Origin: Halalkalicoccus paucihalophilus
Lineage (GTDB): Archaea; Halobacteriota; Halobacteria; Halobacteriales; Halalkalicoccaceae
Length of the DNA: 64,000 bases
Reading direction: 5' to 3'
Assembly: GCF_001593955.1 (NCBI RefSeq)
Contig: NZ_LTAZ01000017.1
Coordinates: 271,809-335,808, forward strand
Under the pieces are notes generated by a model. That model was not told the origin of the DNA and ran no database searches. It saw nothing but the letters and a program-made list of their open reading frames with translations. A program made the position numbers and the translations under genes. Positions within the stretch are counted from its first letter, which is position 1. Each line of letters opens with the position of its first letter. Shown piece by piece: positions 18,430 to 27,649 of the stretch.

Positions 18430-20184
18430 ATGTCACACAGACGCACGTTCTTGAAACAACTTGGAATCGCGACGACAGCAACAGCAGCCATCGGTACAAG
18501 CACCACGGCGGCCACGGCAACAGACAACGCTCACGACGGATTGAATATCGATGCAGGTCACGGAGCAGAGTTCGACTATCCCTGGCAGTTCATCGGGCGC
18601 CGATCGGCAGTAATGGCCCAAAACGGCATGGTATCGACAAGCCATCCACTCGCCGCACAAGTCGGGGTTCAAACTCTGCAGGAGGGCGGGAACGCTGCCG
18701 ATGCTGCGGTTGCAACCGCAACAATGCTCAATTTCGTCGAGCCCCATATGACTTCGATTGCAGGGGATATGTTTGCGCTGACCCATTTTGATGGGGAATT
18801 TAAAGCATTGAACGGCAGTGGTCGCGCACCTGCCGCTGCGGATATCGATACGTACTGTGAGCGTACCGATGAAACGGAGAATGGTCAACCCATTATTCCG
18901 GCAGAAGGAGGACTTCCCGTTACCGTTCCAGGCGCAGTCGACGGCTTCCATCAGCTCATCGACCGATACGGCACCCAGGAGCTCGCCGACGTGTTCCAGC
19001 CAACAATTGAGTACGCCCGTCAGGGGGTGCCGATTACCGAATACGTTGCAGCACAGTGGGAAGAGGCTGCACCGCGGGTCGAAGGATTCGATTCGTTTGC
19101 CGAGACCTTCCTGCCTGATGGGCGACCACCACGGCCCGAAGAGATCTTCTCAAACCCCGCGTTCGCTGATTCGCTCGAACGGATCGCCGAAGACGGTATT
19201 GAGACGTTCTACGGTGGTGATCTCGGCCAGGAAATCGTCGAGATCGTCCAACAGCACGACGGCGTGATGGAGCTCTCCGATCTGGAAAACCACGAGAGTA
19301 CGTGGGGAGACCCTATTTCAACCGAGTATCATGGTGTAGAGGTGCTTGAACATCCACCGAATACGCAGGGTGTTGTTGCGCTACAGGCACTCAACATCCT
19401 CGAGAACTTCGACATCGAGGAAGATCCGACTGACCCGGAGCGTCTCCATCGGATGATCGAAGCGATGAAAATCGCCTTTGCTGATGCCTACGAGTTCGTC
19501 TCGGATCCCGAAGCCGAGCAAATCCCAGTAGAGACGATGCTTTCGAAAGAGTACGCTGCCAACCGTGTTAACGGGATTGGATCCTCAGTAGGTGAGTATA
19601 CACCACAGGCCGATAGACACAGTGATACAGTCTATCTTACCGTTGTAGACGGGGATAACAACGCCGTTTCACTGATCAATAGTGGGTACTACCCCTTTGC
19701 GAGTGGACTTGCCGTCGGAGGCTTCATGCTACAAAATCGTGGGTTCTCCTTTAGCCTTGACTCTGATGACGCGAACGCACTCGAACCCGGAAAGCGTCCG
19801 TTCCATACACTTGTCCCAGCGATGCTTGCCGAAGATGGCGAATTCCGTGCCTCCTTCGGTGTGATGGGAGGGGATATGCAGCCCCAAGGGCATGTCCAAG
19901 TCATCGCGAATATGATCGATTCGGAATTGAACCCACAGGCAGCGATCGATACCCCTCGATTCCGATTCATGGAAGATCATGAAGTGACACTTGAAACCTC
20001 GCGCCTCCCCGAAGAGACGATCAGTGACCTTCGGGAACGTGGCCATGACGTAATTACCGAAGAAGAGTACTTCGTTCCCGATGCAGGCCACTACGGTGGC
20101 GGACAACTTATCTATCGCACCGAAGACGGGACCCTGATCGGCGGTTCGGAACCGCGGCGTGATGGCCAAGCGATCGGATTCTAA
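18430..20184 (+). CDS. ggt: Tat-exported gamma-glutamyltransferase
   Basis: 584 residues. SHRRTFLKQLGIATTATAA is a Tat signal. The family core includes MVSTSHPLAAQVG, LQEGGNAADAAVA, the substrate-binding GSGRAPAAA, and PPNTQGVVALQALNILE. The maturation site is SDTVYLTVVDGDNNAVSLIN near residue 399. There the Thr of SDTVYL is expected to be the autoprocessing nucleophile that splits the proenzyme into two subunits. The DTVYL form resembles YwrD-type members rather than E. coli Ggt. The enzyme transfers or hydrolyses gamma-glutamyl groups, for example of glutathione-like thiols (haloarchaea use gamma-glutamylcysteine) or poly-gamma-glutamate. It acts outside the cell. Confidence 0.88.
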   Translation: MSHRRTFLKQLGIATTATAAIGTSTTAATATDNAHDGLNIDAGHGAEFDYPWQFIGRRSAVMAQNGMVSTSHPLAAQVGVQTLQEGGNAADAAVATATMLNFVEPHMTSIAGDMFALTHFDGEFKALNGSGRAPAAADIDTYCERTDETENGQPIIPAEGGLPVTVPGAVDGFHQLIDRYGTQELADVFQPTIEYARQGVPITEYVAAQWEEAAPRVEGFDSFAETFLPDGRPPRPEEIFSNPAFADSLERIAEDGIETFYGGDLGQEIVEIVQQHDGVMELSDLENHESTWGDPISTEYHGVEVLEHPPNTQGVVALQALNILENFDIEEDPTDPERLHRMIEAMKIAFADAYEFVSDPEAEQIPVETMLSKEYAANRVNGIGSSVGEYTPQADRHSDTVYLTVVDGDNNAVSLINSGYYPFASGLAVGGFMLQNRGFSFSLDSDDANALEPGKRPFHTLVPAMLAEDGEFRASFGVMGGDMQPQGHVQVIANMIDSELNPQAAIDTPRFRFMEDHEVTLETSRLPEETISDLRERGHDVITEEEYFVPDAGHYGGGQLIYRTEDGTLIGGSEPRRDGQAIGF

Positions 20185-20316
20185 CGGTTCGCATTAGAAC
20201 CGTTGTATCCCTGGTAACGTCGTTGAGGCCCTTTGGGAGAAACCCGCTCCTAAGAAGAGGGAGTGGTCACAAAAATCCAATTACCACTTATCCACCGCTA
20301 TCTATTTATTTAAAAT

Positions 20317-20333
20317 AGTATATAAAATATACT
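20317..20333. promoter_or_regulatory. Palindromic AT-rich element upstream of the GH97 gene
   Basis: AGTATA, five bases, then TATACT, within the AT-rich stretch 20300-20350 that also contains TTTATTTAAAAT. It lies about 40 bp from the ATG, where a TATA box and operator would be expected. Confidence 0.4.
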
Positions 20334-20372
20334 AAGTTAATATTAATAAATATAGTGGATGACTAGCAGAAG

Positions 20373-22472
20373 ATGTCTGATAACGACTATCAGGGAGAAG
20401 TATCTGACACTGAGGAAGAAAGCCATGTGAATTCGAAGGACGCAACGGCCTCCCTTCCAGTCACCCGACGGTCGGTCCTACAGGGTGCTGCTGCAATCGG
20501 CCCAATTGCTGGGCTAGCAAGCACTAATACGGGTATTCAATCGGCGTCAGCCTCAACGGAGATCCATGGCTCAGGGACTGTAACAAGTCCAAATGGGAGT
20601 ATCCAAGCTACCGTTGAAATGGGACCATCCCAGCGTCTTGACGATGACCTCCCGTCTGGCCGTGTTGCCTCACTTACGGTGAACTATGACGGAACGACCG
20701 TTATCGAACCCTCGCCACTAGGTATTACTACCTACGTAGGACAGTTCGTTACCAGCCTCTCGTTAGAAGATACTACTGTCAAAACGATCAAGCAACAGTA
20801 CGAGACGGTGGGCGGTGACAAATCCGGACAACAGACCCTACATGCCCGACTTGGAACTCTTACATTTGGCTCACCGAACGGGAGTCTCCAACTCGAACTC
20901 CTCGTTTCAAATGAAGGGATTGCGTATCGCTATCAACTTCCCGGCGAGGGGCACATCCTTGTCGACAAGGAAGTAAGTGCGTTCCAGATTCCGGAGGGAT
21001 CAACCGCATGGCTACATTCATACAATAATCGGTATGAATCCGTCTGGGAGGGAACTGACGTTGCATCCGCCAGCGGTACTTTCGGTTTCCCTGGACTATT
21101 TGAGGTCACTGATGACGCCTATACGTTGCTTACCGAAGCAAACGTCGACGGAAACTATTGTGCATCACATCTCGCAGTCAATGGTGAAGATGGTAGAATG
21201 GGCGATGACGCCCCACGTGAGGAATCACTCGTTGGCGAAGAGAACGATCGCGATGAAATCATCCCTGAAAACGAAGAGTTCGACTATGACGAGAACCCGC
21301 GACTTTTCGAACTCAGGTTCGCTGGACAGGAGGGATATGGGCTGCCCACGATTGTCGATTCATCCCTCCCATTAGAAACGCCATGGCGTGTCGCCCTCAT
21401 CGGAGATCTATCGTCCATCGTCGAATCGAACCTCGTCGCAGCACTGAGTGAACCTCCACAGGTCAACGACACGTCGTGGATCACTCCTGGAATCGTCGAC
21501 TGGTCGTGGTGGTCTGATGGCGACAGCCCGCGGGATTTAGAGATACAAAAACAGTACGTCGATTATGCAGCTGAGCAAGGCTGGGAGTATACACTTGTTG
21601 ACCGCGGCTGGCGCCGTGAGTGGATGCCAGAGTTAGTCGACTATGCGAATGACCGTGATGTTGAGATCCTCGTCTGGATGGTTTGGACAGACTTGAATAC
21701 GGAGAGAAAGCGAGAGACGTTGTTCTCACGATTGAAATCGTGGGGCGTCAGCGGAGTCAAGATCGATTACATGGACTCCGATCGTCAGCAACGGATGCAG
21801 TGGTATGATGAGGTGCTTGCAGCGACAGCCGATCATGAACTGCTCGTCAACTTCCATGGATCAACGCTTCCGAAGGGGCGGCGACGTACGTGGCCACATC
21901 TACTGACGTCCGAAGCGATCTACGGTGCAGAACAGTACAAGTGGGAAGAGGTACCGGCGTCGCACAACGTTGTACTCCCATTCACACGAAACGTCGTTGG
22001 CCCAATGGATTATACGCCTGTAACCTTCTCGGCAACGGGCGACAATGCTGAAACAACGATTGGCCATGAGCTCGCGTTATCGGTTGTCTTCCAGTCGGAC
22101 CTCCAGCACTTCGCTGACAGTATCGAAAGCTACCAAGAGTATCCGTTGGCCGAACAATTCCTAAGTGAGGTCTCGGCCGTCTGGGATGAGACAACGTTCG
22201 TGAGTGGAACACCTGAAGAAGAGGCCACACTAGCGAGATGCGATGGAGACCAGTGGTTTGTCGGCAGTATCACAGCCGGAGACAGCCAGACGGTTAACCT
22301 ATTACTTTCGTTCCTCCCAGATGACCAGCAATATACAATGCGTTTGATTAGCGATGCTGATGACGGCACGGCGCTCACATCGCGTGAACAAACCGTCACT
22401 GCTGATGAAACAGTCTCAGTTGATATCGCCGAGAACGGAGGATTCGTCGCTCGTCTGTGGCCATCTCGATAA
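20373..22472 (+). CDS. Tat-exported glycoside hydrolase family 97 protein
   Basis: 699 residues. A 30-residue acidic leader precedes a Tat motif TRRSVLQGAAAIG. The beta-sandwich N-terminal domain is followed by a TIM barrel with DWSWWSDGDSP, YTLVDRGWRREWMPE, WGVSGVKIDYMDSDRQQR and LLVNFHGSTLPKGRRRTWPH, then LTSEAIYGAEQY. These are GH97 landmarks. The Asp of KIDYMDSD is at the position of the catalytic nucleophile in retaining members, while Glu residues serve in inverting members. A C-terminal beta-domain ends the protein. It should hydrolyse alpha-glucosidic or alpha-galactosidic bonds in external saccharides. It is followed by a convergent cupin gene. Confidence 0.87.
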   Translation: MSDNDYQGEVSDTEEESHVNSKDATASLPVTRRSVLQGAAAIGPIAGLASTNTGIQSASASTEIHGSGTVTSPNGSIQATVEMGPSQRLDDDLPSGRVASLTVNYDGTTVIEPSPLGITTYVGQFVTSLSLEDTTVKTIKQQYETVGGDKSGQQTLHARLGTLTFGSPNGSLQLELLVSNEGIAYRYQLPGEGHILVDKEVSAFQIPEGSTAWLHSYNNRYESVWEGTDVASASGTFGFPGLFEVTDDAYTLLTEANVDGNYCASHLAVNGEDGRMGDDAPREESLVGEENDRDEIIPENEEFDYDENPRLFELRFAGQEGYGLPTIVDSSLPLETPWRVALIGDLSSIVESNLVAALSEPPQVNDTSWITPGIVDWSWWSDGDSPRDLEIQKQYVDYAAEQGWEYTLVDRGWRREWMPELVDYANDRDVEILVWMVWTDLNTERKRETLFSRLKSWGVSGVKIDYMDSDRQQRMQWYDEVLAATADHELLVNFHGSTLPKGRRRTWPHLLTSEAIYGAEQYKWEEVPASHNVVLPFTRNVVGPMDYTPVTFSATGDNAETTIGHELALSVVFQSDLQHFADSIESYQEYPLAEQFLSEVSAVWDETTFVSGTPEEEATLARCDGDQWFVGSITAGDSQTVNLLLSFLPDDQQYTMRLISDADDGTALTSREQTVTADETVSVDIAENGGFVARLWPSR

Positions 22473-22540
22473 GATCCAGAAAGCCAGAAGTGCAGTATAC
22501 TACTAACGTCGTTTTTGCGATCAGAGGATGGCTATCGGCC

Positions 22541-22849
22541 TCAACCAGGATTGAATGCACGCTGCGGACTTCTAGGATCGACAAACGGCGCTCGGTCAGA
22601 TTCGACGACGCACTCTTTGTCGGGCATCTCGACGTGTAGCGTCCCATCAAGCACGTAGAATGCTTCGACTTGTTCAGTATGGGAATAGTATTTGAGTCCC
22701 GATTGGTCACCCGGAGCGAGTTCGTAGACGCGAAGCCCGAGCTTTGAATCTTGGTAGTCGTATCCGGCTGCGACACTCAACGAGCGAACGTCTGTCGGGC
22801 GGTCGTCCCATTGGTCAAGGTCGTCAGCGTCGACAAGGTGGTATCCCAT
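22541..22849 (-). CDS. Small cupin protein, C-terminus probably shortened
   Basis: 102 residues starting MGYHLVDADDLDQWDDRP. Cupin motifs are visible: GLKYYSHTEQVEAFYVLDG (metal-binding His/Glu pattern, weak) and FVDPRSPQRAFNP. Haloarchaeal relatives usually continue about 20 residues after RAFNP. Here TGA follows at once, and a plus-one frame continues EADSHPLIAKTTLVV, so a recent frameshift at the 3' end is possible. Cupins of this kind bind small ligands or metal; function unknown. It is downstream of, and convergent with, the GH97 gene. Confidence 0.7.
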   Translation of the reverse strand: MGYHLVDADDLDQWDDRPTDVRSLSVAAGYDYQDSKLGLRVYELAPGDQSGLKYYSHTEQVEAFYVLDGTLHVEMPDKECVVESDRAPFVDPRSPQRAFNPG

Positions 22850-22963
22850 CTACTCTTCAACCAGAAGCAGCTACTAAACTGCTGGCCTGAGACATCAGTA
22901 TAGATAAACGCTATAATGAACAGCTACTTTCAGGATCAAACTGGCTCAAGAATCATGGTGCTA

Positions 22964-23641
22964 CTACTCCCCCGAAAGATGGTCAGCTAACTCTGCATAT
23001 GAGTCAACCACCATATCAGGCGTATGACTCAGTCGGGTTGCTGGAACGTTAAACCGATTCACTAAGATCGTCTTCATTCCCGCTGCCTGTGCACCAGCGA
23101 CATCAAAGGTATGGGTCGCAACCATTGTACAGTCTTCAAGCGAGCGGTCAGTATAGTTCTCGATGTTCTCGTAGGCCTTCGGGTGCGGCTTGAATACCTC
23201 GACATCCTCGACGCTTACAATACCGGTGAGATACTCGTCAAATCCAGTATTTTCCGCAAGTTCAGTGAGCATGTCTTGGTTGCCATCAGAGAGAATATAC
23301 AGCTCGTGACCAGCATCTCGAAGCTGCCCGAAGTTCGCAAGATCCTCGTACGGTTCGAGATGTTTGTAGGCCTCCATCACTCGCTGATACTCCGTATCGG
23401 TCAAGTTAACGCCATAGTAGTCGAGGACATAATCAAGTGATTCAGTGGTGAGATCCCACCATGATCTGTAGTCCCTCATCAGCGTGACTTCCATCGAGTA
23501 TGAGATCTGGTATTCAACCCACATCTCGGACATGTCTTGTACGATTGGACTTGGGAGACCCGTGACCGCTTCTAACGTATCTGTAACACTATGCTGATTA
23601 TGGGTTGATCCATAGACATCGAAACAGAGTACTTCGGTCAT
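22964..23641 (-). CDS. HAD hydrolase, type II haloacid dehalogenase-like
   Basis: 225 residues starting MTEVLCFDVYGSTHNQHS, where FDVYGS carries the nucleophilic Asp. The cap region contains WVEYQISYSMEVTLM and DLTTESLDYVLDYYG. Motif II is YILSDGNQDM, motif III lies in EVFKPHPKAYE, and the acidic motif is ATHTFDVAGAQAAGMKTILV. This is the layout of L-2-haloacid dehalogenases, though many such proteins act on other small substrates. The gene follows the sodium symporter gene with a 72-bp gap containing its own TATA box. Cotranscription plus an internal promoter is likely. It probably works on a compound brought in by the symporter. Confidence 0.8.
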   Translation of the reverse strand: MTEVLCFDVYGSTHNQHSVTDTLEAVTGLPSPIVQDMSEMWVEYQISYSMEVTLMRDYRSWWDLTTESLDYVLDYYGVNLTDTEYQRVMEAYKHLEPYEDLANFGQLRDAGHELYILSDGNQDMLTELAENTGFDEYLTGIVSVEDVEVFKPHPKAYENIENYTDRSLEDCTMVATHTFDVAGAQAAGMKTILVNRFNVPATRLSHTPDMVVDSYAELADHLSGE

Positions 23642-23663
23642 GCGTGGGCACCGACGTGAAAGT

Positions 23664-23676
23664 CTTATATAAATTT
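23664..23676 (-). promoter_or_regulatory. TATA box of the HAD hydrolase gene
   Basis: The minus-strand AAATTTATATAAG is centred about 28 bp upstream of the ATG at 23641. This spacing is typical of leaderless haloarchaeal mRNAs. Confidence 0.55.
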
Positions 23677-23713
23677 GTTCCGCAGTAGGATGGCAGTTGC
23701 AACAACCGACGAG

Positions 23714-25156
23714 TCAGTGTTCGTGGCCTGCCGAAACAGTAGTGCCACCAGAGTAGTTCTGCGTAAGCATACTGACTGCAATAATCGCGATTGCAGCAGC
23801 CGGAGCCGCAATAATGACGGCGTCTAACCCTAGCGGCTGGCCAAGGATTGCTTCCCAAGAGACAGCAATAGCAAATCCAACAAGCATCCCTGCGATACCA
23901 CCCATCTTCGTTAGCCGGTTACGCATAAGGAATATCGCGAACACAGCAGGCGTAATCGTTGCACCATAGGCGGTGTACGCGTAGAGTTGCAGTTCCAGAA
24001 TCGTTGGAAAATATTGGCCCATTATGTATGAGAAAGTCCCGAGCACAACAACAGCACCTCGCGTGAGCCATAGAACGGCTCTATCGGATGCTTCTGGATT
24101 GATGAACCCCTTGTACAGGTCTTGTGAGATATTTGTACTCGCAGAAAGCAAGAACGAATTCCCAGTAGTAATGATAAAGGCAGCAGCTGCAGCCAGTAAA
24201 ATCCCGCCTACCCAGGTTGGAATAACGGTTGTCACTGAAATCAGTGCCATGCCAGGATCAATGTTAGGGAACATAGATCGTGCCGCAAAAGCAATGATCG
24301 GAATAATAACGCCAGCGACGGCGACACCGATAAACCAACCAATGATACCAATACCGGTTCCTTCATCGCTTTCGCCAGCGATCAACCGCTGATACATGTT
24401 CTGATCTGCTAGTACTAATAATAGTGGTGGCACCCATAGTCCCATAAATTGAATCGGGCTCAAATCACCCAAAACAGTCAGACTAGATGCTGGTACCGTT
24501 GTCGTAATTTCTCCCCAGCCACCTGCAGCACTCAACACAAATGGAAGCCCGACAACAAGACCAACGACCATCAAAAATGCGCTAATTGCGTCCGTATATG
24601 CAACTGACATCAATCCACCCATCGTTGCTAAAACAATAATAACAACTGCTGCAATGAGTGTGCCAGTCTCAACAGGGAGTCCTGTTGTTGCTGCCAGAAT
24701 AAAACCGAAGCCTGTGAATTGGTATGAGACAATACCAACGTATGCGAATGCAATAACCAGTAGGCCGATCCCTTTCGCTTCTTTCCCAATTCCTTCTTCG
24801 AGTATTTCCGGAATAGTGTATGTACCGAATCCCCGAATCTGTGATGCGAATGATTTGAGAATTGCGATACCAAGGAGAGGAGCAGTGCCAAAAAGTACCG
24901 CCGCCCAGATACCATTGCTGTAGGCGACAGAGTTACCTCCGCCAGTCACACTACCAGACCCCATCCACGTAGCCATCAGCGTTCCTGCGATAATGAGTGC
25001 GCCAAGACTCCGCCCAGCCAACATGAAGTCTTCTGCAGTCTCTGTTTTTTGGTAGGCCCAGAAGCCCACAACTAGCATTAGTCCTAAGTAGCCAAGAACG
25101 ATGTAAAGCAGCGTAATATCGGGCTCTACGCCTGCTTGTAGTATTTGTAGCACCAT
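23714..25156 (-). CDS. Sodium:solute symporter (SSS family)
   Basis: 480 residues with thirteen or so hydrophobic helices. Family landmarks are LGYLGLMLVVGFWAYQKT, AEDFMLAGRSLGALII, TWMGSGSVTGGGNSVAYSNG, ADQNMYQRLIAGESDEG, ISQDLYKGFINPEASDRAV and AYTAYGATITPAVFAIF. Members use the Na+ gradient to import sugars, amino acids, pantothenate, betaine-like or other solutes. The gene is divergent from the two creatinase-like M24 genes across a 144-bp region with a perfect palindrome. This suggests joint regulation and a shared substrate, perhaps a guanidino, amide or imino compound. The substrate is an inference. Confidence 0.87.
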   Translation of the reverse strand: MVLQILQAGVEPDITLLYIVLGYLGLMLVVGFWAYQKTETAEDFMLAGRSLGALIIAGTLMATWMGSGSVTGGGNSVAYSNGIWAAVLFGTAPLLGIAILKSFASQIRGFGTYTIPEILEEGIGKEAKGIGLLVIAFAYVGIVSYQFTGFGFILAATTGLPVETGTLIAAVVIIVLATMGGLMSVAYTDAISAFLMVVGLVVGLPFVLSAAGGWGEITTTVPASSLTVLGDLSPIQFMGLWVPPLLLVLADQNMYQRLIAGESDEGTGIGIIGWFIGVAVAGVIIPIIAFAARSMFPNIDPGMALISVTTVIPTWVGGILLAAAAAFIITTGNSFLLSASTNISQDLYKGFINPEASDRAVLWLTRGAVVVLGTFSYIMGQYFPTILELQLYAYTAYGATITPAVFAIFLMRNRLTKMGGIAGMLVGFAIAVSWEAILGQPLGLDAVIIAAPAAAIAIIAVSMLTQNYSGGTTVSAGHEH

Positions 25157-25225
25157 TTTCTTTGTCTCTATCGGGTATGTTATTCCGTATTACGGTGACT
25201 GAGCACAAGATATATAATTAGTGGA

Positions 25226-25237
25226 TCACTATAGTGA
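25226..25237. promoter_or_regulatory. Perfect palindrome between the symporter and M24 genes
   Basis: TCACTATAGTGA lies between divergent starts at 25156 and 25301, in AT-rich sequence with TATATAAT upstream. It is a good candidate for a shared operator. A binding regulator is not identified in the immediate vicinity. Confidence 0.45.
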
Positions 25238-25300
25238 AAATATTATTTAAGATTGATATTTGATGGGTGGTTATATGCGGATACACGAACCGAACAGTGT

Positions 25301-26485
25301 ATGGACTCTCTCAAGCTACCCCGTGCAGAATATCAGGATCGGACTGAAACACTCCTCTCCCATGCTCATGCGGACGGCTACGATGCTGTTCTTTTGTTCG
25401 GTTCTTTGAACATCCAGTACATCTCAGGCATGTATCATCTGCCAACAGAACGACCTGTCGTCCTTGCAGTTACCGATAAGCAGATGGACATTGTCGTCCC
25501 ACGACTAGAAAAGGAACATGCAGAGCGCGATTCGTTCCTCATTGACGATGTTCATGTCTACTTCGATTATCCCCAAGGGCAACCAATGGATCGTGTCGTA
25601 ACGATGTGTGAATCGTTAGGGATTGCTGATAGTACCATTGCCGTCGATACGGATGGGAGTCCGGGCAGAAATGGATACCAAGGACCGGCATTGTCTGAGC
25701 TGCTTCCAGGGACTGTACACACGGAAGACTACATCACTTCAATGCGTGAGCAAAAGAGTCAATCTGAAATTGAGCTCATCCAAGAAGCGAGTACCTGGGC
25801 GACTCTAGGCCATCGACTGTTACAGGAGCGGATTGAGCCGGGGCGACGCCCGATCGTTGTCAGTACAGAGGTCGAAGCTGAGGCATCGAAGACTATGTTG
25901 GATACACTCGGTGACCGCTACGAGATGATGAACTGGTCCGCACCAATGATGTGTAAGTTTACAACGGGTGAGGTCACTACACGGCCACACAGTGTCGATC
26001 AAACTACTCGAATCCAATCAGGCGATACCATTGTAACGATCGTCAAACCGCACGTTAGCGGTTATACAACCGAACTAGAACGAACGCTCATTGTGGGAGA
26101 ACCATCCGAAGAACAACGCCACTATTTCGAGATTATGCGTGAATCACAAGAAATCGCAATCGAGGCGATCAAGCCAGGAGTGGAATACAGCACCATTGAG
26201 CAAGAGGTCTTGAATTACTACGAAGAACAGGGAGTCAGCGAATATGTGCAACATCATATCGGGCACAACATCGGATTAGAAGGTCACGAGCGACCGTTCT
26301 TGGATTTGGAGTACAACGGGGAGATTCAGCCGGGTGAACTCTATACAGTTGAGCCAGGATTCTATGTCCCTGACGTGGGTGGCTTTCGTCACTCGGATAC
26401 GATTGTGGTTACAGAAGGCGGAACCGAGATGCTCACCAACTATCCACGTCAGATTTCGGAACTAACCATTACAACCAATGCGTAA
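25301..26485 (+). CDS. Creatinase-like M24 (pita-bread) protein, first of a pair
   Basis: 394 residues from ATG at 25301; a longer TTG-started frame from 25253 is less likely. The N-terminal domain includes DAVLLFGSLNIQYISGM. The C-terminal pita-bread domain has RPHSVDQTTRIQSGDTIV, YTTELERTLIVGE near 258, HHIGHNIGLEGHERPF and LYTVEPGFYVPDVGG near 350. In metal-dependent M24 peptidases two Asp and a last Glu bind metal. Here those positions are not acidic in the expected way (TIVTIV, TELERT, FRHSDT). The pattern instead resembles creatinase, with His, Glu in LERT and Glu in EPG. It probably splits a C-N bond without metal. It overlaps the next gene by 8 bp. Confidence 0.75.
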   Translation: MDSLKLPRAEYQDRTETLLSHAHADGYDAVLLFGSLNIQYISGMYHLPTERPVVLAVTDKQMDIVVPRLEKEHAERDSFLIDDVHVYFDYPQGQPMDRVVTMCESLGIADSTIAVDTDGSPGRNGYQGPALSELLPGTVHTEDYITSMREQKSQSEIELIQEASTWATLGHRLLQERIEPGRRPIVVSTEVEAEASKTMLDTLGDRYEMMNWSAPMMCKFTTGEVTTRPHSVDQTTRIQSGDTIVTIVKPHVSGYTTELERTLIVGEPSEEQRHYFEIMRESQEIAIEAIKPGVEYSTIEQEVLNYYEEQGVSEYVQHHIGHNIGLEGHERPFLDLEYNGEIQPGELYTVEPGFYVPDVGGFRHSDTIVVTEGGTEMLTNYPRQISELTITTNA

Positions 26486-27644
26486 ACTCACACCTACACC
26501 CGATTCGCAGTTCATCGATGACGATCGCCTGCTAAAGGTTCGCGAAACAATAGCTCAAACGGAGGTCGATGGACTACTTGCATTGTCGCCAGCAAATTCG
26601 TACTACCTCACTGGCTGCTATGCAGGTATGTATTCTCGTCCGGTAGCTGGTTTGGTCACACAGGGCACAAGCATCTTTGTCGGCCCAGCATTAGAGGCAC
26701 GGAAAGCAGATCGAACCGCCTGGACGGACCGAGCGATATTGTATGAGGATGCGGATGCACCCTTCGAGATACTGGCGGAGGTAGTTAAAGAGACAGGCGT
26801 TACCTCGTTAGGTATCGATCGGGCAGTAGCCCAAGCCGGCTGGGTCGATCAACTCACAAACTCAATTGACGTCGATCTAGTCGATCTAACAGAGGAGTAC
26901 CAGTCATTGCGGATGGTCAAAACGGACTGGGAATTGGACATGATCCGTCGAGCAGCTGATCTTGCGGGGGCGGGTATGGAGGCGTATTTGGAGACAATTG
27001 CAATCGATACGCCTGAGCTTAGCGTCGCTAATGCAATTCAGGACGCCTACTATGAGACATATCTCGAATGGTATCCATCGTATGATATCGGGACTGCAAA
27101 TGAGCTTGGCCAATATGGGTTTGCGAGCGTCCTCGCAGGTTCTCACGCCTTAGAGCCACACAGCATCTCTTCAGCCCGCGAGATCAATAGCGGTGATAGT
27201 ATCGTTGGTATAGCGCTTCCTTCACTACAAGGGTATGTGTGTGAAGAAGAACGCACAGTACTGGCAGGAGATGTCTCGGATGAGATCTACCAAGCAATGG
27301 AGACGCTCGTTGACGTACGACGTGGTACGATCGAGCGCATTGAATCGGGAGTCGGCGTCGATGAGATCGATGCATGGACAGCACAACAACTGAAGGACGC
27401 TGGCTACGAATCGAACCTTATCCATCGGTCGGGGCATGGTGAAGGAATCACGATCCATGAGGGGCCCGCCCTCAACACTCGAGAAAACGGAATGCTCAAG
27501 CCGGGAATGGTCATCAGTGTCGAACCAGGCCTATATTTCCCAGACCAAGGTATCGGCCTTCGGCATTCAGATACGCTCGTCATTACCGAAAATGGAAGCG
27601 ACCGACTCACTCACAGCGACGACGGAGTGATTATGATTGATTGA
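26478..27644 (+). CDS. Creatinase-like M24 (pita-bread) protein, second of a pair
   Basis: 388 residues starting MRKLTPTPDSQFIDDDR and overlapping the first gene by 8 bp, so the two are translationally coupled. The domain order is the same: ALSPANSYYLTGCYAG, then LEPHSISSAREINSGDSIVG, GYVCEEERTVLAGD, HRSGHGEGITIHEGPA, VISVEPGLYFPDQG and LRHSDTLVI. The two metal-binding Asp are replaced (SIVGIA, CEEERT) and the last Glu is Ser, as in the partner. The pair is diverged, so they may form a heteromer or act on successive substrates. Xaa-Pro dipeptidase is the usual automatic annotation, but the missing ligands argue against it. Confidence 0.75.
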   Translation: MRKLTPTPDSQFIDDDRLLKVRETIAQTEVDGLLALSPANSYYLTGCYAGMYSRPVAGLVTQGTSIFVGPALEARKADRTAWTDRAILYEDADAPFEILAEVVKETGVTSLGIDRAVAQAGWVDQLTNSIDVDLVDLTEEYQSLRMVKTDWELDMIRRAADLAGAGMEAYLETIAIDTPELSVANAIQDAYYETYLEWYPSYDIGTANELGQYGFASVLAGSHALEPHSISSAREINSGDSIVGIALPSLQGYVCEEERTVLAGDVSDEIYQAMETLVDVRRGTIERIESGVGVDEIDAWTAQQLKDAGYESNLIHRSGHGEGITIHEGPALNTRENGMLKPGMVISVEPGLYFPDQGIGLRHSDTLVITENGSDRLTHSDDGVIMID

Positions 27645-27649
27645 ATTAA

